Shown here: one piece after another, positions 51,803 to 60,304 of the stretch
Layout: each line of letters starts with the position of its first letter
Numbering within the stretch: the stretch's first letter is position 1
Source of the DNA: Peptococcaceae bacterium
GTDB taxonomy: Bacteria; Bacillota; DSM-12270; Thermacetogeniales; Thermacetogeniaceae
Direction: 5' to 3'
DNA length: 60,304 bases
Assembly: GCA_023249405.1 (NCBI GenBank)
Contig: JAHFCR010000011.1
Span: forward strand, 12,481 to 72,784
Made by a program: the position numbers and the translations under genes
The notes under the pieces: model-generated
The model's input: the letters and a program-made list of their open reading frames with translations, nothing else
Told to the model about the DNA's origin: nothing
The model's database searches: none

Positions 51803-52916
51803 GGGGGCCGCCTCCTTTTTTTCTGATCACGGCAATCAACAAAATGAGAGCGGGGATGGCCAGTTCCACGATCAGGGCCTCGATCGGCCATACATAGAAC
51901 AGTTGGCTTAACAGCTTGAGGTTTGTGCCATACAGTACCCGGCTGAGCGCGACCGTGATCAGGACGATCGGGATCAATGCGCTCCGGTAGTTCTTCAGCC
52001 CGAGGGTGCTGGCAGCAGCGATACCGGCCGAGTGGTAGATGACCGCCAGCTTGACGATCGTCGCGGCGGTCAGGAAGACGATCACCACTATCTCCAGGCG
52101 TTCCACAAAGCGCCCCAGCGAGATGTACTGAGCCAATGTCTCGAGGGGAAAGAGCAGGTGCGCGGTGACCAGATCGCCAAACACTCCCACGATAACGGTA
52201 TGGACTACCACGGCCAGAACGATGACCAGCCCCAGGTAGAACAGACCGGCCTTGAGCGCCTCCTGCTTCTGGCTCAGGTAGGGGTAGAGCATCAGCAGAA
52301 AAAAGACCTCGCCCCGCCAGCTGCTGTGAAACAGCGCGGCCCTGAGGACTGGCAGCAGGCCGTTCTCTAAGACCGGTTTGAGGTGGCTGATATCGACATC
52401 CTTAGCCGCCAGCAAAAGCAGAAAAACAATCAGCAGCAACCATACCGGTAAAACAATCTCGTTTTCTCTGGCAATTGCCTCAATGCCCAGGTAAGCCCCA
52501 TAGATAGCCATCATTGCCAGCACTGTATCCAACACCGTTGGCGGAGTCAGAAATAAAAGATGCGTATTGATGAAGACAGAGGCCTCGCCCACGAAAACCG
52601 ATCCCATGTGGATGAAGGCCAGGGCATAGGCGGCAGCCAGCAGCTTGCCGCCAATCCGGCCCAGGATCTCCGGCAGATAACCGGTAAAGACCTGGTCCGG
52701 AAACCGCTTGCCCAGCGTCACCGCCACCAGAAGAACCACCAAGCCGTAAACCCCGTCGCCCAAGGACACTGCCAGCCAGCTGTCCGGTCCGGCCAGGGCG
52801 GCCACCCTGGCCGGCGTGTAGAGAATAGCGGTGGATGCTTCGAATATCAAAAAAATGAAGAGCAATTGCACACTGCTGATCCGGCCGTTGTCCAGCCTGG
52901 CGGTCCCTGTTCTCAT
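51780..52916 (-). CDS. gerB: GerB family endospore germination permease
   Basis: A 378-residue APC-superfamily integral membrane protein with ten helices, the B subunit that binds the germinant. Conserved parts are GRISSVQLLFIFLIFEASTAILYTPA, AYALAFIHMGSVFVGEASVFINTHLL and the FFLLMLYPYL segment. It overlaps gerA by four bases and gerC by 23, so the three subunits are translationally coupled in the standard A-B-C order. Confidence 0.95.
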   Translation of the reverse strand: MRTGTARLDNGRISSVQLLFIFLIFEASTAILYTPARVAALAGPDSWLAVSLGDGVYGLVVLLVAVTLGKRFPDQVFTGYLPEILGRIGGKLLAAAYALAFIHMGSVFVGEASVFINTHLLFLTPPTVLDTVLAMMAIYGAYLGIEAIARENEIVLPVWLLLIVFLLLLAAKDVDISHLKPVLENGLLPVLRAALFHSSWRGEVFFLLMLYPYLSQKQEALKAGLFYLGLVIVLAVVVHTVIVGVFGDLVTAHLLFPLETLAQYISLGRFVERLEIVVIVFLTAATIVKLAVIYHSAGIAAASTLGLKNYRSALIPIVLITVALSRVLYGTNLKLLSQLFYVWPIEALIVELAIPALILLIAVIRKKGGGPLADQENS

Positions 52917-54493
52917 CTCGGCCTCGGCGGGCGCGGTTTGTTGTCGTCCTGCTTGACCGGCTCCACGTAGCCCTGCAGCCGCGGCCGCATGCGCATCGCC
53001 CAGATCGGCGCCCGGATAAAGGTATCTTTCAGGTCACCCAGGCTCAGAGGGGCGAAGGGTGCCAGGTAGGGAACGCCGAAGGACCTCAGGGCGCAGAGCT
53101 GGAAGGTGGCCATAGTGAAGACCGCCATCACCCCGAACAGCCCCAGAAATCCGGCAGCGACGATGAACAGGAGGCGCAGGATGCGCACGCCGGTTGACAG
53201 GTTCAGCGAGGAAAGGGTGTAGGAGGCGATCGCCGTCAGGGCGATCGCCACGACCACCGCCGGGGTGACCAGGCCGGCAGTGACGGCGATCTGCCCGATC
53301 AGGATCGCCCCGACCACGCCGATCGTCTGGCCGAAGGGCTTGGGCAGCCGGATCCCCGCCTCCTGCAAAATCTCGAAGGCCAGGACCATGATCAGCGCCT
53401 CCACCATCCCCGGGAAGGGCACACCGTCGCGGGATGCGAGAATGGTGATCAGAAAAGGGGTGGGGATCAGGTCCTGGTGGAAGGTGGTGATAGCGACATA
53501 GAAGGCTGGCGCCAGTATGGAGATCAGGAGCGAGCCCCAGCGGACCATCCGGATAAAGCTGGCGAACCAGTAGCGGTTGTAGTAATCCTCAGGGCTCTGC
53601 ATGTCGGTGGCCAGCGTCGTCGGGACGATCAGGGAAAAGGGAGTGCCGTCGAAGAGCAGGGCGGCCTTGCCCTGCAGCAGAGCGGAGACCACCCGGTCCG
53701 GCCGTTCCGACACCCCGATCCCACTGACCGGGGAGTAGGGAGCATCCTGGATCAGCTCCTCGATCTGGCCGCTGTCGATGACGCCGTCAATCCGGATGCG
53801 CTGCAGCCGCGTTTTGATCTCTTCGACCAGGCCATCGTAGACGTAGCCCTTGAGGTAGACAATGCTGATCTTGGTCTTGCTGACCTCGCCGACATCCACC
53901 TTTTCGACGGCCAGCCGGGTGGTGTGCAGGCGCTTGCGCAGCAGGGCGATATTGATGCGCCCGTTCTCGTTGAAGGCGTCCAGAGAGCCCCGGGCCACGG
54001 ACTCGGTCTGCGGCATCATCACCGGACGGTGGATATTCTCCATGGCGAACAGCAGCAAGGCCTGGTCCTGGCCGTCTATTAAAAGGGCCGTAAGGCCCTT
54101 GGTGATCTCCCCGGCCACGTCCACCCAGCGGTCATATATGAGGATCCGGGTGTTGGGAATGGCCTCCTGCATCAGCCAGTCCAGGGTAACTCCCGACTGC
54201 GGCAGCTGGCTGGCCTGCAAGGGTTTGGTCACGCCCTCCTCCAACTCCTGATAATGTATCAGGGCGTCAAAATACACCAGCAGGGCGCGAGGGCCCTGCT
54301 TCCCGATCCTGATCTCCCGCTCCACCAGGTCCCCACAGTGGTCGAAGATTTCGGCCAGTACCTGCTTATTGTCGTCTAGCCTCTTGGAGAGAGTTCGATC
54401 CTCTTTTTCCGGTTCTACCTGGTATGTTTTTTTGAGAGGGCCGTTTTTTTTATTGCGCCCGAATAAGTTGAGCAGCCAGTGCAACACTGCCAT
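52913..54493 (-). CDS. gerA: GerA family spore germination protein
   Basis: A 526-residue A subunit of the germinant receptor. A soluble N-terminal part (about 40-290) has REIRIGKQGPRALLVYFDALI and YMRIRV-region equivalents such as NTRILIYDRWVD; the C-terminal part has about five helices with PEDYYNRYWFASFIRMVRW and PFPGMVEALIMVLAFEILQEAG(I)RLP. All family landmarks are present. A forespore-type promoter candidate lies upstream. Confidence 0.95.
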   Translation of the reverse strand: MAVLHWLLNLFGRNKKNGPLKKTYQVEPEKEDRTLSKRLDDNKQVLAEIFDHCGDLVEREIRIGKQGPRALLVYFDALIHYQELEEGVTKPLQASQLPQSGVTLDWLMQEAIPNTRILIYDRWVDVAGEITKGLTALLIDGQDQALLLFAMENIHRPVMMPQTESVARGSLDAFNENGRINIALLRKRLHTTRLAVEKVDVGEVSKTKISIVYLKGYVYDGLVEEIKTRLQRIRIDGVIDSGQIEELIQDAPYSPVSGIGVSERPDRVVSALLQGKAALLFDGTPFSLIVPTTLATDMQSPEDYYNRYWFASFIRMVRWGSLLISILAPAFYVAITTFHQDLIPTPFLITILASRDGVPFPGMVEALIMVLAFEILQEAGIRLPKPFGQTIGVVGAILIGQIAVTAGLVTPAVVVAIALTAIASYTLSSLNLSTGVRILRLLFIVAAGFLGLFGVMAVFTMATFQLCALRSFGVPYLAPFAPLSLGDLKDTFIRAPIWAMRMRPRLQGYVEPVKQDDNKPRPPRPR

Positions 54494-54540
54494 CGCCCTG
54501 CCTCTTTTACGACATCTTCGATGTCCACACCATACATTTT

Positions 54541-54569
54541 TAGCATGCGCTCCGATCGTTTGGCTATGT
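54541..54569 (-). promoter_or_regulatory. Candidate forespore (sigma-G/F type) promoter of the ger operon
   Basis: On the minus strand CATGCTA (54547-54541) fits the CATnnTA -10 of forespore sigma factors. ACATA 17 bases upstream (54569-54565) fits four of five positions of the GnATR -35. gerA starts 47 bases downstream. ger operons are expressed in the forespore in Bacillus, which supports the reading. Confidence 0.4.
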
Positions 54570-54631
54570 CAAGCAATGATTGGACAGGCTAACAACAGCA
54601 GGCAGCCATGCTGCATGGCAGGCAGGCATTC

Positions 54632-54668
54632 CAAATAAATAAAAAGCACCCAGCCTTTGTCTGGGCGC
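54632..54668 (-). terminator. Rho-independent terminator of the glutamate-synthase-domain genes
   Basis: On the minus strand GCGCCCAG...CTGGGTGC forms a stem with one mismatch, followed by TTTTTATTTATTTGG. It separates the FMN-protein genes from the ger operon. Confidence 0.72.
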
Positions 54669-54722
54669 CCATAAAGTCGTAAGCCGATCGGGGATATTTC
54701 CCAAGGGGGCGTGTCCCCTTTC

Positions 54723-56123
54723 CTAATCAGGTGATTGATAAAACAGGGGAATGCCGGCGATCTTGGCTGTCTGCTCATCGATAGCCACCAGGTCATCTCT
54801 GGAGAGGTCCCGCAAGGCGGTCTTGCCGATCGCCTTGGTAGCCAACCGCATCTCCTCGACGCAGGCTCGCAGGTAATTGGCCAGATGCCTGGCCCCATCC
54901 TTGGGGTTGAATTTGTTCTTCTGCTTGCCTGTATAATACACCAATTGGGTCGGAGGCTCGAAGGGAACTGCTTTAAAGATCTGGGTGTGCGTCATGGCCA
55001 GCAGGGCGGCGCTGCCAATATAGACACCGTCGGCCCCCAGGGCGATGGCCTTTAGGAAATCCCCCGGAGAACTCAGGCCGCCACCGACGATCAGAGAAAC
55101 ACGATCGCGCGCATTCTGGCTATCCAGCCAGCGGGAGGCCCGGCAGAGGGCGGCTACCGTAGGAATGCCGAAGTTATCCTCAATGACTACCGGCGCACTG
55201 TGGGATGCTGCCTGGCCGCCGTCAAGAGCAAGCACATCCGCCTCCGCCTCCAGGGCGATGGCCAGGTCGCTCTCGATATCGCCACAGGCCATCTTCACCC
55301 CGATCGGCAATCCCTCCGTGATTTTCCGCAGCTCGGATACGAGCGTCCGCAGATCCCGGGGTTTGGAGACCTCCGGCAGCCGGGAGTGATAGATGGCCGG
55401 CTCGCCGCGCTTCAGCCCCAGTACCCGGCGCAGTTCGGGGGAAAGCTCCTCCCACCCGTACTTGCCGCCAGCCCCGGCCCAGGCGGCATGCCCGATCTCG
55501 ATCATGACCAGATCAGCCTGCCGCAGCAGATCGGGATCGTGATTCCATTTGACCTGGGGGTACTGGACGATCAGGCGGTCAGTAGCAGCACGCTCCCAAT
55601 CCGTCATCGGCCCGTCGCCTGTGCTGGCAGCGGTTCCCACCTTGTTGGCAGCCTCCGCAATGGCCAGCTTTGCCTGCCTGCTGAGCGCCAGGCCAAAGGC
55701 CATACCGCCGATGGTGATCGGGATGTCCAGCCTCAACGGCCTGGCTGCCTTTTTGCCCAACACCAAGGTGGTATCGACCTCTACTTCATTGGATACAGGC
55801 TTACGGTCTAACTGGGCGGCTTTGAATCTCATGCCGCTGAAGTCAGGCAGCGGGTACGGCGTTCCCAGGGATCTCTCCAGGGCCTTGCCGGATTGTGCCC
55901 GCATGCTCAGTTCCACCAGAGCGATCGGATTGATACGGCTGGTGGATGTGAATGTCTCAAAAATATTTTCACTGTAGGGTTCGCTGAGCATCTTGGAGCC
56001 GGCTTGCGATACCAACGACTTAATCAGGAATCGCCCTAAAAAGTAGGCGCCCGTGGCGCCTAGAGCGCCCAGTCCGACGATCTTGCCTATGTTTGCTAAT
56101 AAATCTTCATCGCCATCAAACAT
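54723..56123 (-). CDS. FMN-binding glutamate synthase family protein, copy 1
   Basis: A protein of about 466 residues with the FMN-binding central domain of glutamate synthase but no amidotransferase part. An N-terminal helix (LANIGKIVGLGALGATGAYFLG) may tether it to the membrane. The barrel has PITIGGMAFGLALSRQAK, IGVKMACGDIESDLA, LDGGQAASHSAP and SLIVGGGLSSPGDFLKAIALGADGV. The Cys cluster for the 3Fe-4S centre of true GltB is absent, so ammonia assimilation is doubtful. The start at 56123 fits the paralogue's start. It follows copy 2 by 145 bases and shares its terminator. Confidence 0.85.
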   Translation of the reverse strand: MFDGDEDLLANIGKIVGLGALGATGAYFLGRFLIKSLVSQAGSKMLSEPYSENIFETFTSTSRINPIALVELSMRAQSGKALERSLGTPYPLPDFSGMRFKAAQLDRKPVSNEVEVDTTLVLGKKAARPLRLDIPITIGGMAFGLALSRQAKLAIAEAANKVGTAASTGDGPMTDWERAATDRLIVQYPQVKWNHDPDLLRQADLVMIEIGHAAWAGAGGKYGWEELSPELRRVLGLKRGEPAIYHSRLPEVSKPRDLRTLVSELRKITEGLPIGVKMACGDIESDLAIALEAEADVLALDGGQAASHSAPVVIEDNFGIPTVAALCRASRWLDSQNARDRVSLIVGGGLSSPGDFLKAIALGADGVYIGSAALLAMTHTQIFKAVPFEPPTQLVYYTGKQKNKFNPKDGARHLANYLRACVEEMRLATKAIGKTALRDLSRDDLVAIDEQTAKIAGIPLFYQSPD

Positions 56124-56268
56124 GGCATATCCACCCCTGAGTTTTATTCTCTCCCGCATCGAAGAAAATACCCCTGGCTAATCTCCCGGGCCGGTTTGAA
56201 TGGAACAATCTTGTGGCTGCCGCAAGGGAATGGATAAAACAGGGGCGCCTAGCTAGAGCAATGCCGGT

Positions 56269-57672
56269 CTAAGGCTGCGGTTGATATAAGAGAGGAATGT
56301 TGGCGATTTTAGCAGTATCGTCATCGATGGCGAACAGATCATCGATAGAGACATCCCGCAGGGCGGTCTTGCCCAGTGCCCTGGTACATATTCTCATCTC
56401 CTCGGTGCAGGCCCGCAGGTAATTGGCCAGGTACCTGGCCCCCTCTTTGCGGCTGAACCTATGATGAGATCTTCCACCATACCAGAGCAACTGGGTCGGT
56501 GGTTCGAACGGGAGCGACTTGAATTCCTGGCTGTGCTCCAACGCTATCAAAGCGATGGTTCCAATCACGACGCCGTCAGCGCCCAGGGCGAGGGCTTTCA
56601 GGAAGTCCCCGGGGGATTCCAGGCCGCCACCAACCAGCAGGGAAACGCGATCGCGCGCCTTTTGGCTGTCCAGCCAACGGGAGGCCCGGCAGAGGGCGGC
56701 TACTGTGGGCACACCGAAGTTGTCCATGATTGCCGCAGGAGCGCTGTGAGAGGCGGCTTGCCCGCCGTCCAGGTTGATCACGTCTACTTCCGCCTCCAGG
56801 GCGATAGCCAGACCACGTTCAAGATATTTTCCACAGGCCATCTTGATACCGATCGGCACTCCTCCGGTGATCTCTTTCAGATCGGCGACAAGAACCCGCA
56901 GATCCCGGGGCCGGCGTACTTCTGGAAATTGGGCGTGATAGATAAAATCCTCACCGGGTTTTAGCCCAAAGGCCCGGCGCAGCTCAGGAGTAAGTTCACT
57001 CCAGGCATATTTGCTGCCGATGCCGGTCCACCCGCAGTGTCCAAACTGGATCTCGATCATGTCAGCCTGCCGCAATACATTCGGGTCACGATTCAGCCTG
57101 GTGCGACCGTATTGCACAATGTAGTGCTTGGCGGCAGCCCGCTCCCAGTCGTTAAAGGGTCCGTCACCGCAGTTGGTGACAGTCCCCACCTTGGTAGCAG
57201 CCTCCGCCAGAGCGAGCTTGGCCTGCTTGCTGAGGCCCGTGCCGTAAGCCATACCGCCAAGCAGGATCGGAATATCCAGCCGCAGCGGCCGGGCCGCTTG
57301 CTTGCCCAGTACCAGGGTGGTGTCGACCTCGACATCGTTGGGCGTGGGAAAGCGGTCTACCTGTGCGGCGTCGAATCGCATGCCGCTGAAATCTGGCATC
57401 GGGAAGGGCGTGCCGAGAGGCCGCATCAGAGCCTTCCCTGATTCTGCCCGCAGGTTGGTATCCACAAGCAAGACCGGATTGGTGCGGTTTCTCGAGGTAA
57501 ACAATTCAAAGAGGTTTCTGTTGTAAGACTCGCTGAGTATTTTGGATGTGTTCTGCGATATAAAATATTTAAACCCTAACCGTCCCAACAGGCAGGCGCC
57601 AGTCGCGCCGAGAACGCCAAGACCGATGATCTTGCCGACAGTGGTTAATAAATCGTCATTCTGATTAAACAC
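56269..57672 (-). CDS. FMN-binding glutamate synthase family protein, copy 2
   Basis: A 467-residue paralogue of copy 1, similar throughout, including the N-terminal helix (VGKIIGLGVLGATGACLLG), PILLGGMAYGTGLSKQAK, NLDGGQAASHSAP and LLVGGGLESPGDFLKALALGADGV. The two genes are adjacent and in the same direction, a tandem duplication that has diverged clearly. Conserved changes in both copies suggest two related FMN oxidoreductases and not one gene plus a decaying copy. Electron donor and substrate are unknown. Confidence 0.85.
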   Translation of the reverse strand: MFNQNDDLLTTVGKIIGLGVLGATGACLLGRLGFKYFISQNTSKILSESYNRNLFELFTSRNRTNPVLLVDTNLRAESGKALMRPLGTPFPMPDFSGMRFDAAQVDRFPTPNDVEVDTTLVLGKQAARPLRLDIPILLGGMAYGTGLSKQAKLALAEAATKVGTVTNCGDGPFNDWERAAAKHYIVQYGRTRLNRDPNVLRQADMIEIQFGHCGWTGIGSKYAWSELTPELRRAFGLKPGEDFIYHAQFPEVRRPRDLRVLVADLKEITGGVPIGIKMACGKYLERGLAIALEAEVDVINLDGGQAASHSAPAAIMDNFGVPTVAALCRASRWLDSQKARDRVSLLVGGGLESPGDFLKALALGADGVVIGTIALIALEHSQEFKSLPFEPPTQLLWYGGRSHHRFSRKEGARYLANYLRACTEEMRICTRALGKTALRDVSIDDLFAIDDDTAKIANIPLLYQPQP

Positions 57673-57941
57673 GAATAGATCACCCCGGTTTTAGGTTCTC
57701 CCAAATTTCATAAATAATTTAAGGATATTGCTCCAGGCAAATTGGAACTAAATGTCATGCTAACTAACGTCCAGCCCACCTGCAGATGAGCAGACTATTG
57801 ACAGGCTTACTTTTTTCTGCGCTTCAGCAACTGCGCCAACTCGCAGGTAATCGCCGGTATTCCGATCGCTCGTTGAAGGGTTCCATGGAGTGGTGTGTCG
57901 AATATTGCTTTGATAATCATTATTTGAGCGAGGTGGTCTGC

Positions 57942-60304
57942 ATGGCCTTTCCAAGAGTCGGGATCGGGGTAACCGCTGATGGGCTGAGATCGTTGGAGGC
58001 TTTCTTCGCCAATCTGCCAGAAAACTGCGGCATTGCTTTTATCCTGGCGCCGCACCTGGACATGGAGGCCGCCGGCGCATTGGAGGAATTGCTGGCAGGA
58101 TGCTCGCGGCTGCCCGTGCTGGCGGCAGCCGACGGGATGATCGCGCAGCCCGGCTACGTATATCTCGGCCCCACCGGTAGCGATATGGAAATAATACAGG
58201 GCGCTCTCCACTTGAAAGCGCCGCAAAATCACAACGGTATGCGGATGCCGATCGATCTCTTCCTGCGTTCGCTGGCCCACGATCAGGGTGAGAGAGCGAT
58301 CTGCATCATTCTATCCGGCACCGGCGCCGATGGTACGCTGGGCATGAGGGAGATCAGAGCCGAACTCGGAATGACGATGGTGCTTGGTGTCAACCATGCC
58401 ACCGGCGAGGATCAGCCGGTCAACGGCTCTCCCGGCAGATTGGCCGATTTCGTCCTGCCGGCCGAGCAGATGCCGGCCCAGTTGCTCGCCTACATCAAGC
58501 GTTCCGGACTGTGGGCGGTGCCACAGGCAGACCCGGCCGAGAATGGCATTGACGACGTTTTGGCAAAAATATTTGCAACTTTACGGTCGCAGACAGGGCA
58601 TGACTTCTCTTTTTACAAGAAGAATACCATTTACCGGCGCATCGAAAGGCGCATGCATCTTCATCAAATGGAGAACGCCACTGAATACGTCCGTTACCTG
58701 GAACAGGACGAGGCTGAAGTCGTGAGCCTCTTCAAAGAGCTGCTGATCCATGTCACCAGTTTTTTCCGGGACCCGGAGGCCTTCGAGTTCCTCAAAACCA
58801 ATGTCTTGCTGGATCTGCTGGCCCACAAGCAGAATGACGATATCCGGATCTGGGTCCCCGGCTGTTCCACCGGCGAAGAGGTCTACTCGCTGGCCATCAT
58901 CCTGCGGGAGTGCATGGATAAACTGAAGCGGGACTTCTCCGTGCAGATCTTCGGCACGGACATCGATGACGACGCTGTCGAAACAGCGCGCTCCGCCCTC
59001 TATCCGCCGGCCATCGCCAGCGAGGTGCGACCGGACCGCCTGCCCCGGTTTTTCAGCCTAGACAAGAATCTCTACAAAGTTAAAAAAGAGATCAGGGAGA
59101 TGGCGATCTTCGCCCTGCAGGATGTGATCAAAGACCCGCCGTTCACCAAGCTGGACCTGGTCTGCTGCCGCAACCTGCTGATCTACCTGGAACCCCCGCT
59201 GCAGAAAAAGCTGCTCCCTCTGTTTCATTACGCCCTGAAGCCGGACGGCATTCTCTTGCTGGGCTCTTCGGAGAGCATTGGAGGAAGCACCGACCTCTTC
59301 GTCACGATTAACCATAAATACAAGATCTTTGCACGCCGGGAAGTTCCATCTTTTAAACAGAGAATGAGAATGCCAGCCTTTCCAATCACGTCCAGTGGCT
59401 TTACCAGGCAGTTCCAACACCTGCCCGTCAAAACTGAAAAAACCAGTATCTCTCAGATCGTCGACAAGATGCTGCTGGAATCTTATGCCCCTCCCTGCGC
59501 CATCATCAACGAGAACAGCGAGATCATCTATATCCATGGCCGTACGGGGAAGTACCTGGAGCCGTCTCCGGGACAGGCCAGCATGAATATCGTGAGCATG
59601 GCCCGCGAGGGTCTCCGGTACGAGTTGCGGTCAGCCATTCGCCAGGCAGCGGTCCAGCAAAGCAGTGTCACCCTTGAGGGATTGCGGGTCAAGGATAACG
59701 GGGGGACCACAGACTTGAACCTGACCGTGAAACCGGTCAGGGAGCTAAAAAACCTGGAGGGGATGCTGCTGGTGGTGTTTGAGGAGGCTTCCGCCCACCA
59801 GCCAGAGGCATCTGGAAAAATACAGCTTGCTGCAGCCCTGCAGAATGACCAGCAGATTGCGGAGATGGAGCAGGAGCTGAAAAACACCAGGGAGCAACTG
59901 CACCGGACGATCGAAGAGATTGAAACCTCCTATGAAGAGGTGGCCTCCTCCAATGAGGAGCTGCAGTCATCCAACGAGGAGCTGCAGAGCACCAACGAAG
60001 AGCTGGAGACATCCAAGGAGGAGCTGCAGTCGCTCTATGAGGAACTGGTAGTGGTCAATGCCGAACTCCAGACCAAGATCAGCGAACTGTCTAACGCCAA
60101 CGACGATATCCGGAACCTGCTCAACAGCACCCAGATCGCCACCATTTTCCTGGATTATGATCTTAACATCAAACGCTTCACCCCGCTGACCACCAATCTG
60201 ATCAACCTGATCCCCGCAGATATTGGCCGCCCTCTGGGCCACCTCGTTTCCAAACTGAGACAGGAAGGCCTGGCGAGCGAAGTGCGGCAGGTGCTGGACA
60301 CGTT
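57942..60304 (+). CDS. CheB-CheR-type fusion protein with PAS region (3' end outside window)
   Basis: At least 787 residues, open at the window edge. Residues 1-190 are CheB methylesterase-like: PHLD (His38) and SGTGADGTLG (Asp) are kept, but the usual GxSxGG nucleophile site reads GIGVTADG, with Thr11 for Ser. Residues 205-465 are a CheR methyltransferase (DFSFYKKNTIYRRIERRM; WVPGCSTGEEVYSLAI; NLLIYLEPPLQKKLL). A PAS-like part, a Glu-rich coiled coil (NEELQSSNEELQSTNEELE) and another PAS start follow. The ATG follows GAGGTGG by five bases. Such fusions usually carry kinase or other output domains further on. Confidence 0.9.
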   Translation, partial: MAFPRVGIGVTADGLRSLEAFFANLPENCGIAFILAPHLDMEAAGALEELLAGCSRLPVLAAADGMIAQPGYVYLGPTGSDMEIIQGALHLKAPQNHNGMRMPIDLFLRSLAHDQGERAICIILSGTGADGTLGMREIRAELGMTMVLGVNHATGEDQPVNGSPGRLADFVLPAEQMPAQLLAYIKRSGLWAVPQADPAENGIDDVLAKIFATLRSQTGHDFSFYKKNTIYRRIERRMHLHQMENATEYVRYLEQDEAEVVSLFKELLIHVTSFFRDPEAFEFLKTNVLLDLLAHKQNDDIRIWVPGCSTGEEVYSLAIILRECMDKLKRDFSVQIFGTDIDDDAVETARSALYPPAIASEVRPDRLPRFFSLDKNLYKVKKEIREMAIFALQDVIKDPPFTKLDLVCCRNLLIYLEPPLQKKLLPLFHYALKPDGILLLGSSESIGGSTDLFVTINHKYKIFARREVPSFKQRMRMPAFPITSSGFTRQFQHLPVKTEKTSISQIVDKMLLESYAPPCAIINENSEIIYIHGRTGKYLEPSPGQASMNIVSMAREGLRYELRSAIRQAAVQQSSVTLEGLRVKDNGGTTDLNLTVKPVRELKNLEGMLLVVFEEASAHQPEASGKIQLAAALQNDQQIAEMEQELKNTREQLHRTIEEIETSYEEVASSNEELQSSNEELQSTNEELETSKEELQSLYEELVVVNAELQTKISELSNANDDIRNLLNSTQIATIFLDYDLNIKRFTPLTTNLINLIPADIGRPLGHLVSKLRQEGLASEVRQVLDT

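Noticed and set aside
54415-54546. A 43-codon frame overlapping the gerA start
   Set aside because: Its ATG lies inside the proposed -10 element of the ger promoter, and its second half is only another frame of gerA.

Overview
The window (about 60 kb, GC-rich coding sequence with short AT-rich intergenic regions) looks like a chromosomal piece of an endospore-forming, high-GC Firmicute, probably of the class Clostridia (Peptococcaceae-like). The reasons are a gerA-gerB-gerC germination operon, an RsbR/S/T-type stressosome operon, Shine-Dalgarno sites of the GGAGG type, frequent TTG/GTG starts, and Pho boxes of the Bacillus type. The taxon is inferred. No rRNA, tRNA, CRISPR array, intact transposase or prophage was seen.

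Layout. 1-3.9 kb: DUF951, MscS channel, the selenium pair YedF-SelD and CvpA, all on the minus strand. 4.2-6.1 kb: lipoyl synthase and lipoate ligase. 6.1-8.1 kb: a small membrane protein, an Ldh-type dehydrogenase and a LysM protein. 8.2-26.1 kb: a phosphate-starvation block with a CehA-type metallohydrolase; pstS-pstC-pstA-pstB-pstS2; a divergent operon of DUF2334 deacetylase, GT4 glycosyltransferase, GNAT and PHP proteins; an SQD2-like glycosyltransferase, UDP-glucose dehydrogenase and zinc phospholipase C operon; an MGDG-synthase/UgtP-like glycosyltransferase with an MFS carrier; and a PAP2 phosphatase. 26-36.5 kb: an EAL-CBS-GGDEF protein, EamA and DUF554 membrane proteins, two cyclophilins, PhoH, zinc-ribbon and GyrI-like proteins and a flavin oxidoreductase. 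36.8-43.4 kb: an SPFH/Tim44-like pair, a lone response regulator and two phosphodiester-glycosidase proteins. 43.7-50.3 kb: a structured leader and a six-gene stressosome/two-component operon. 50.3-54.5 kb: the germination operon with a decayed gerB fragment behind it. 54.7-57.7 kb: two tandem FMN glutamate-synthase-domain proteins. 57.9 kb to the end: a CheB-CheR-type fusion cut by the window edge.

The strongest system-level signal is regulatory. Five promoters (cehA-like, pstS, the deacetylase operon, the phospholipase C operon, phoH) share one layout: four TTAACA-like hexamers at exact 11-base steps, then 9 bases, then a TA...T -10 hexamer. A sixth, weaker copy precedes the UgtP-like gene. 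This fits PhoP control. The genes it would switch on make a coherent phosphate-saving membrane programme: take up phosphate (Pst), cut phospholipid head groups (phospholipase C, perhaps PAP2), and re-glycosylate the diacylglycerol with UDP-glucuronate (Ugd plus SQD2-like GT4) or UDP-hexose (UgtP-like GT), with a possible LtaA-like flippase. Lipid remodelling of this kind is known in alpha-proteobacteria with unrelated enzymes; a Firmicute version built on an alpha-toxin-fold phospholipase is an inference worth testing.

Secondary points are: four degenerate copies of an IS200/IS605-like element end without a transposase; a leader RNA with an intrinsic terminator in front of the stressosome operon; a PstS carrying a copper-amine-oxidase-type stalk domain; and a CheB domain whose catalytic serine is replaced.
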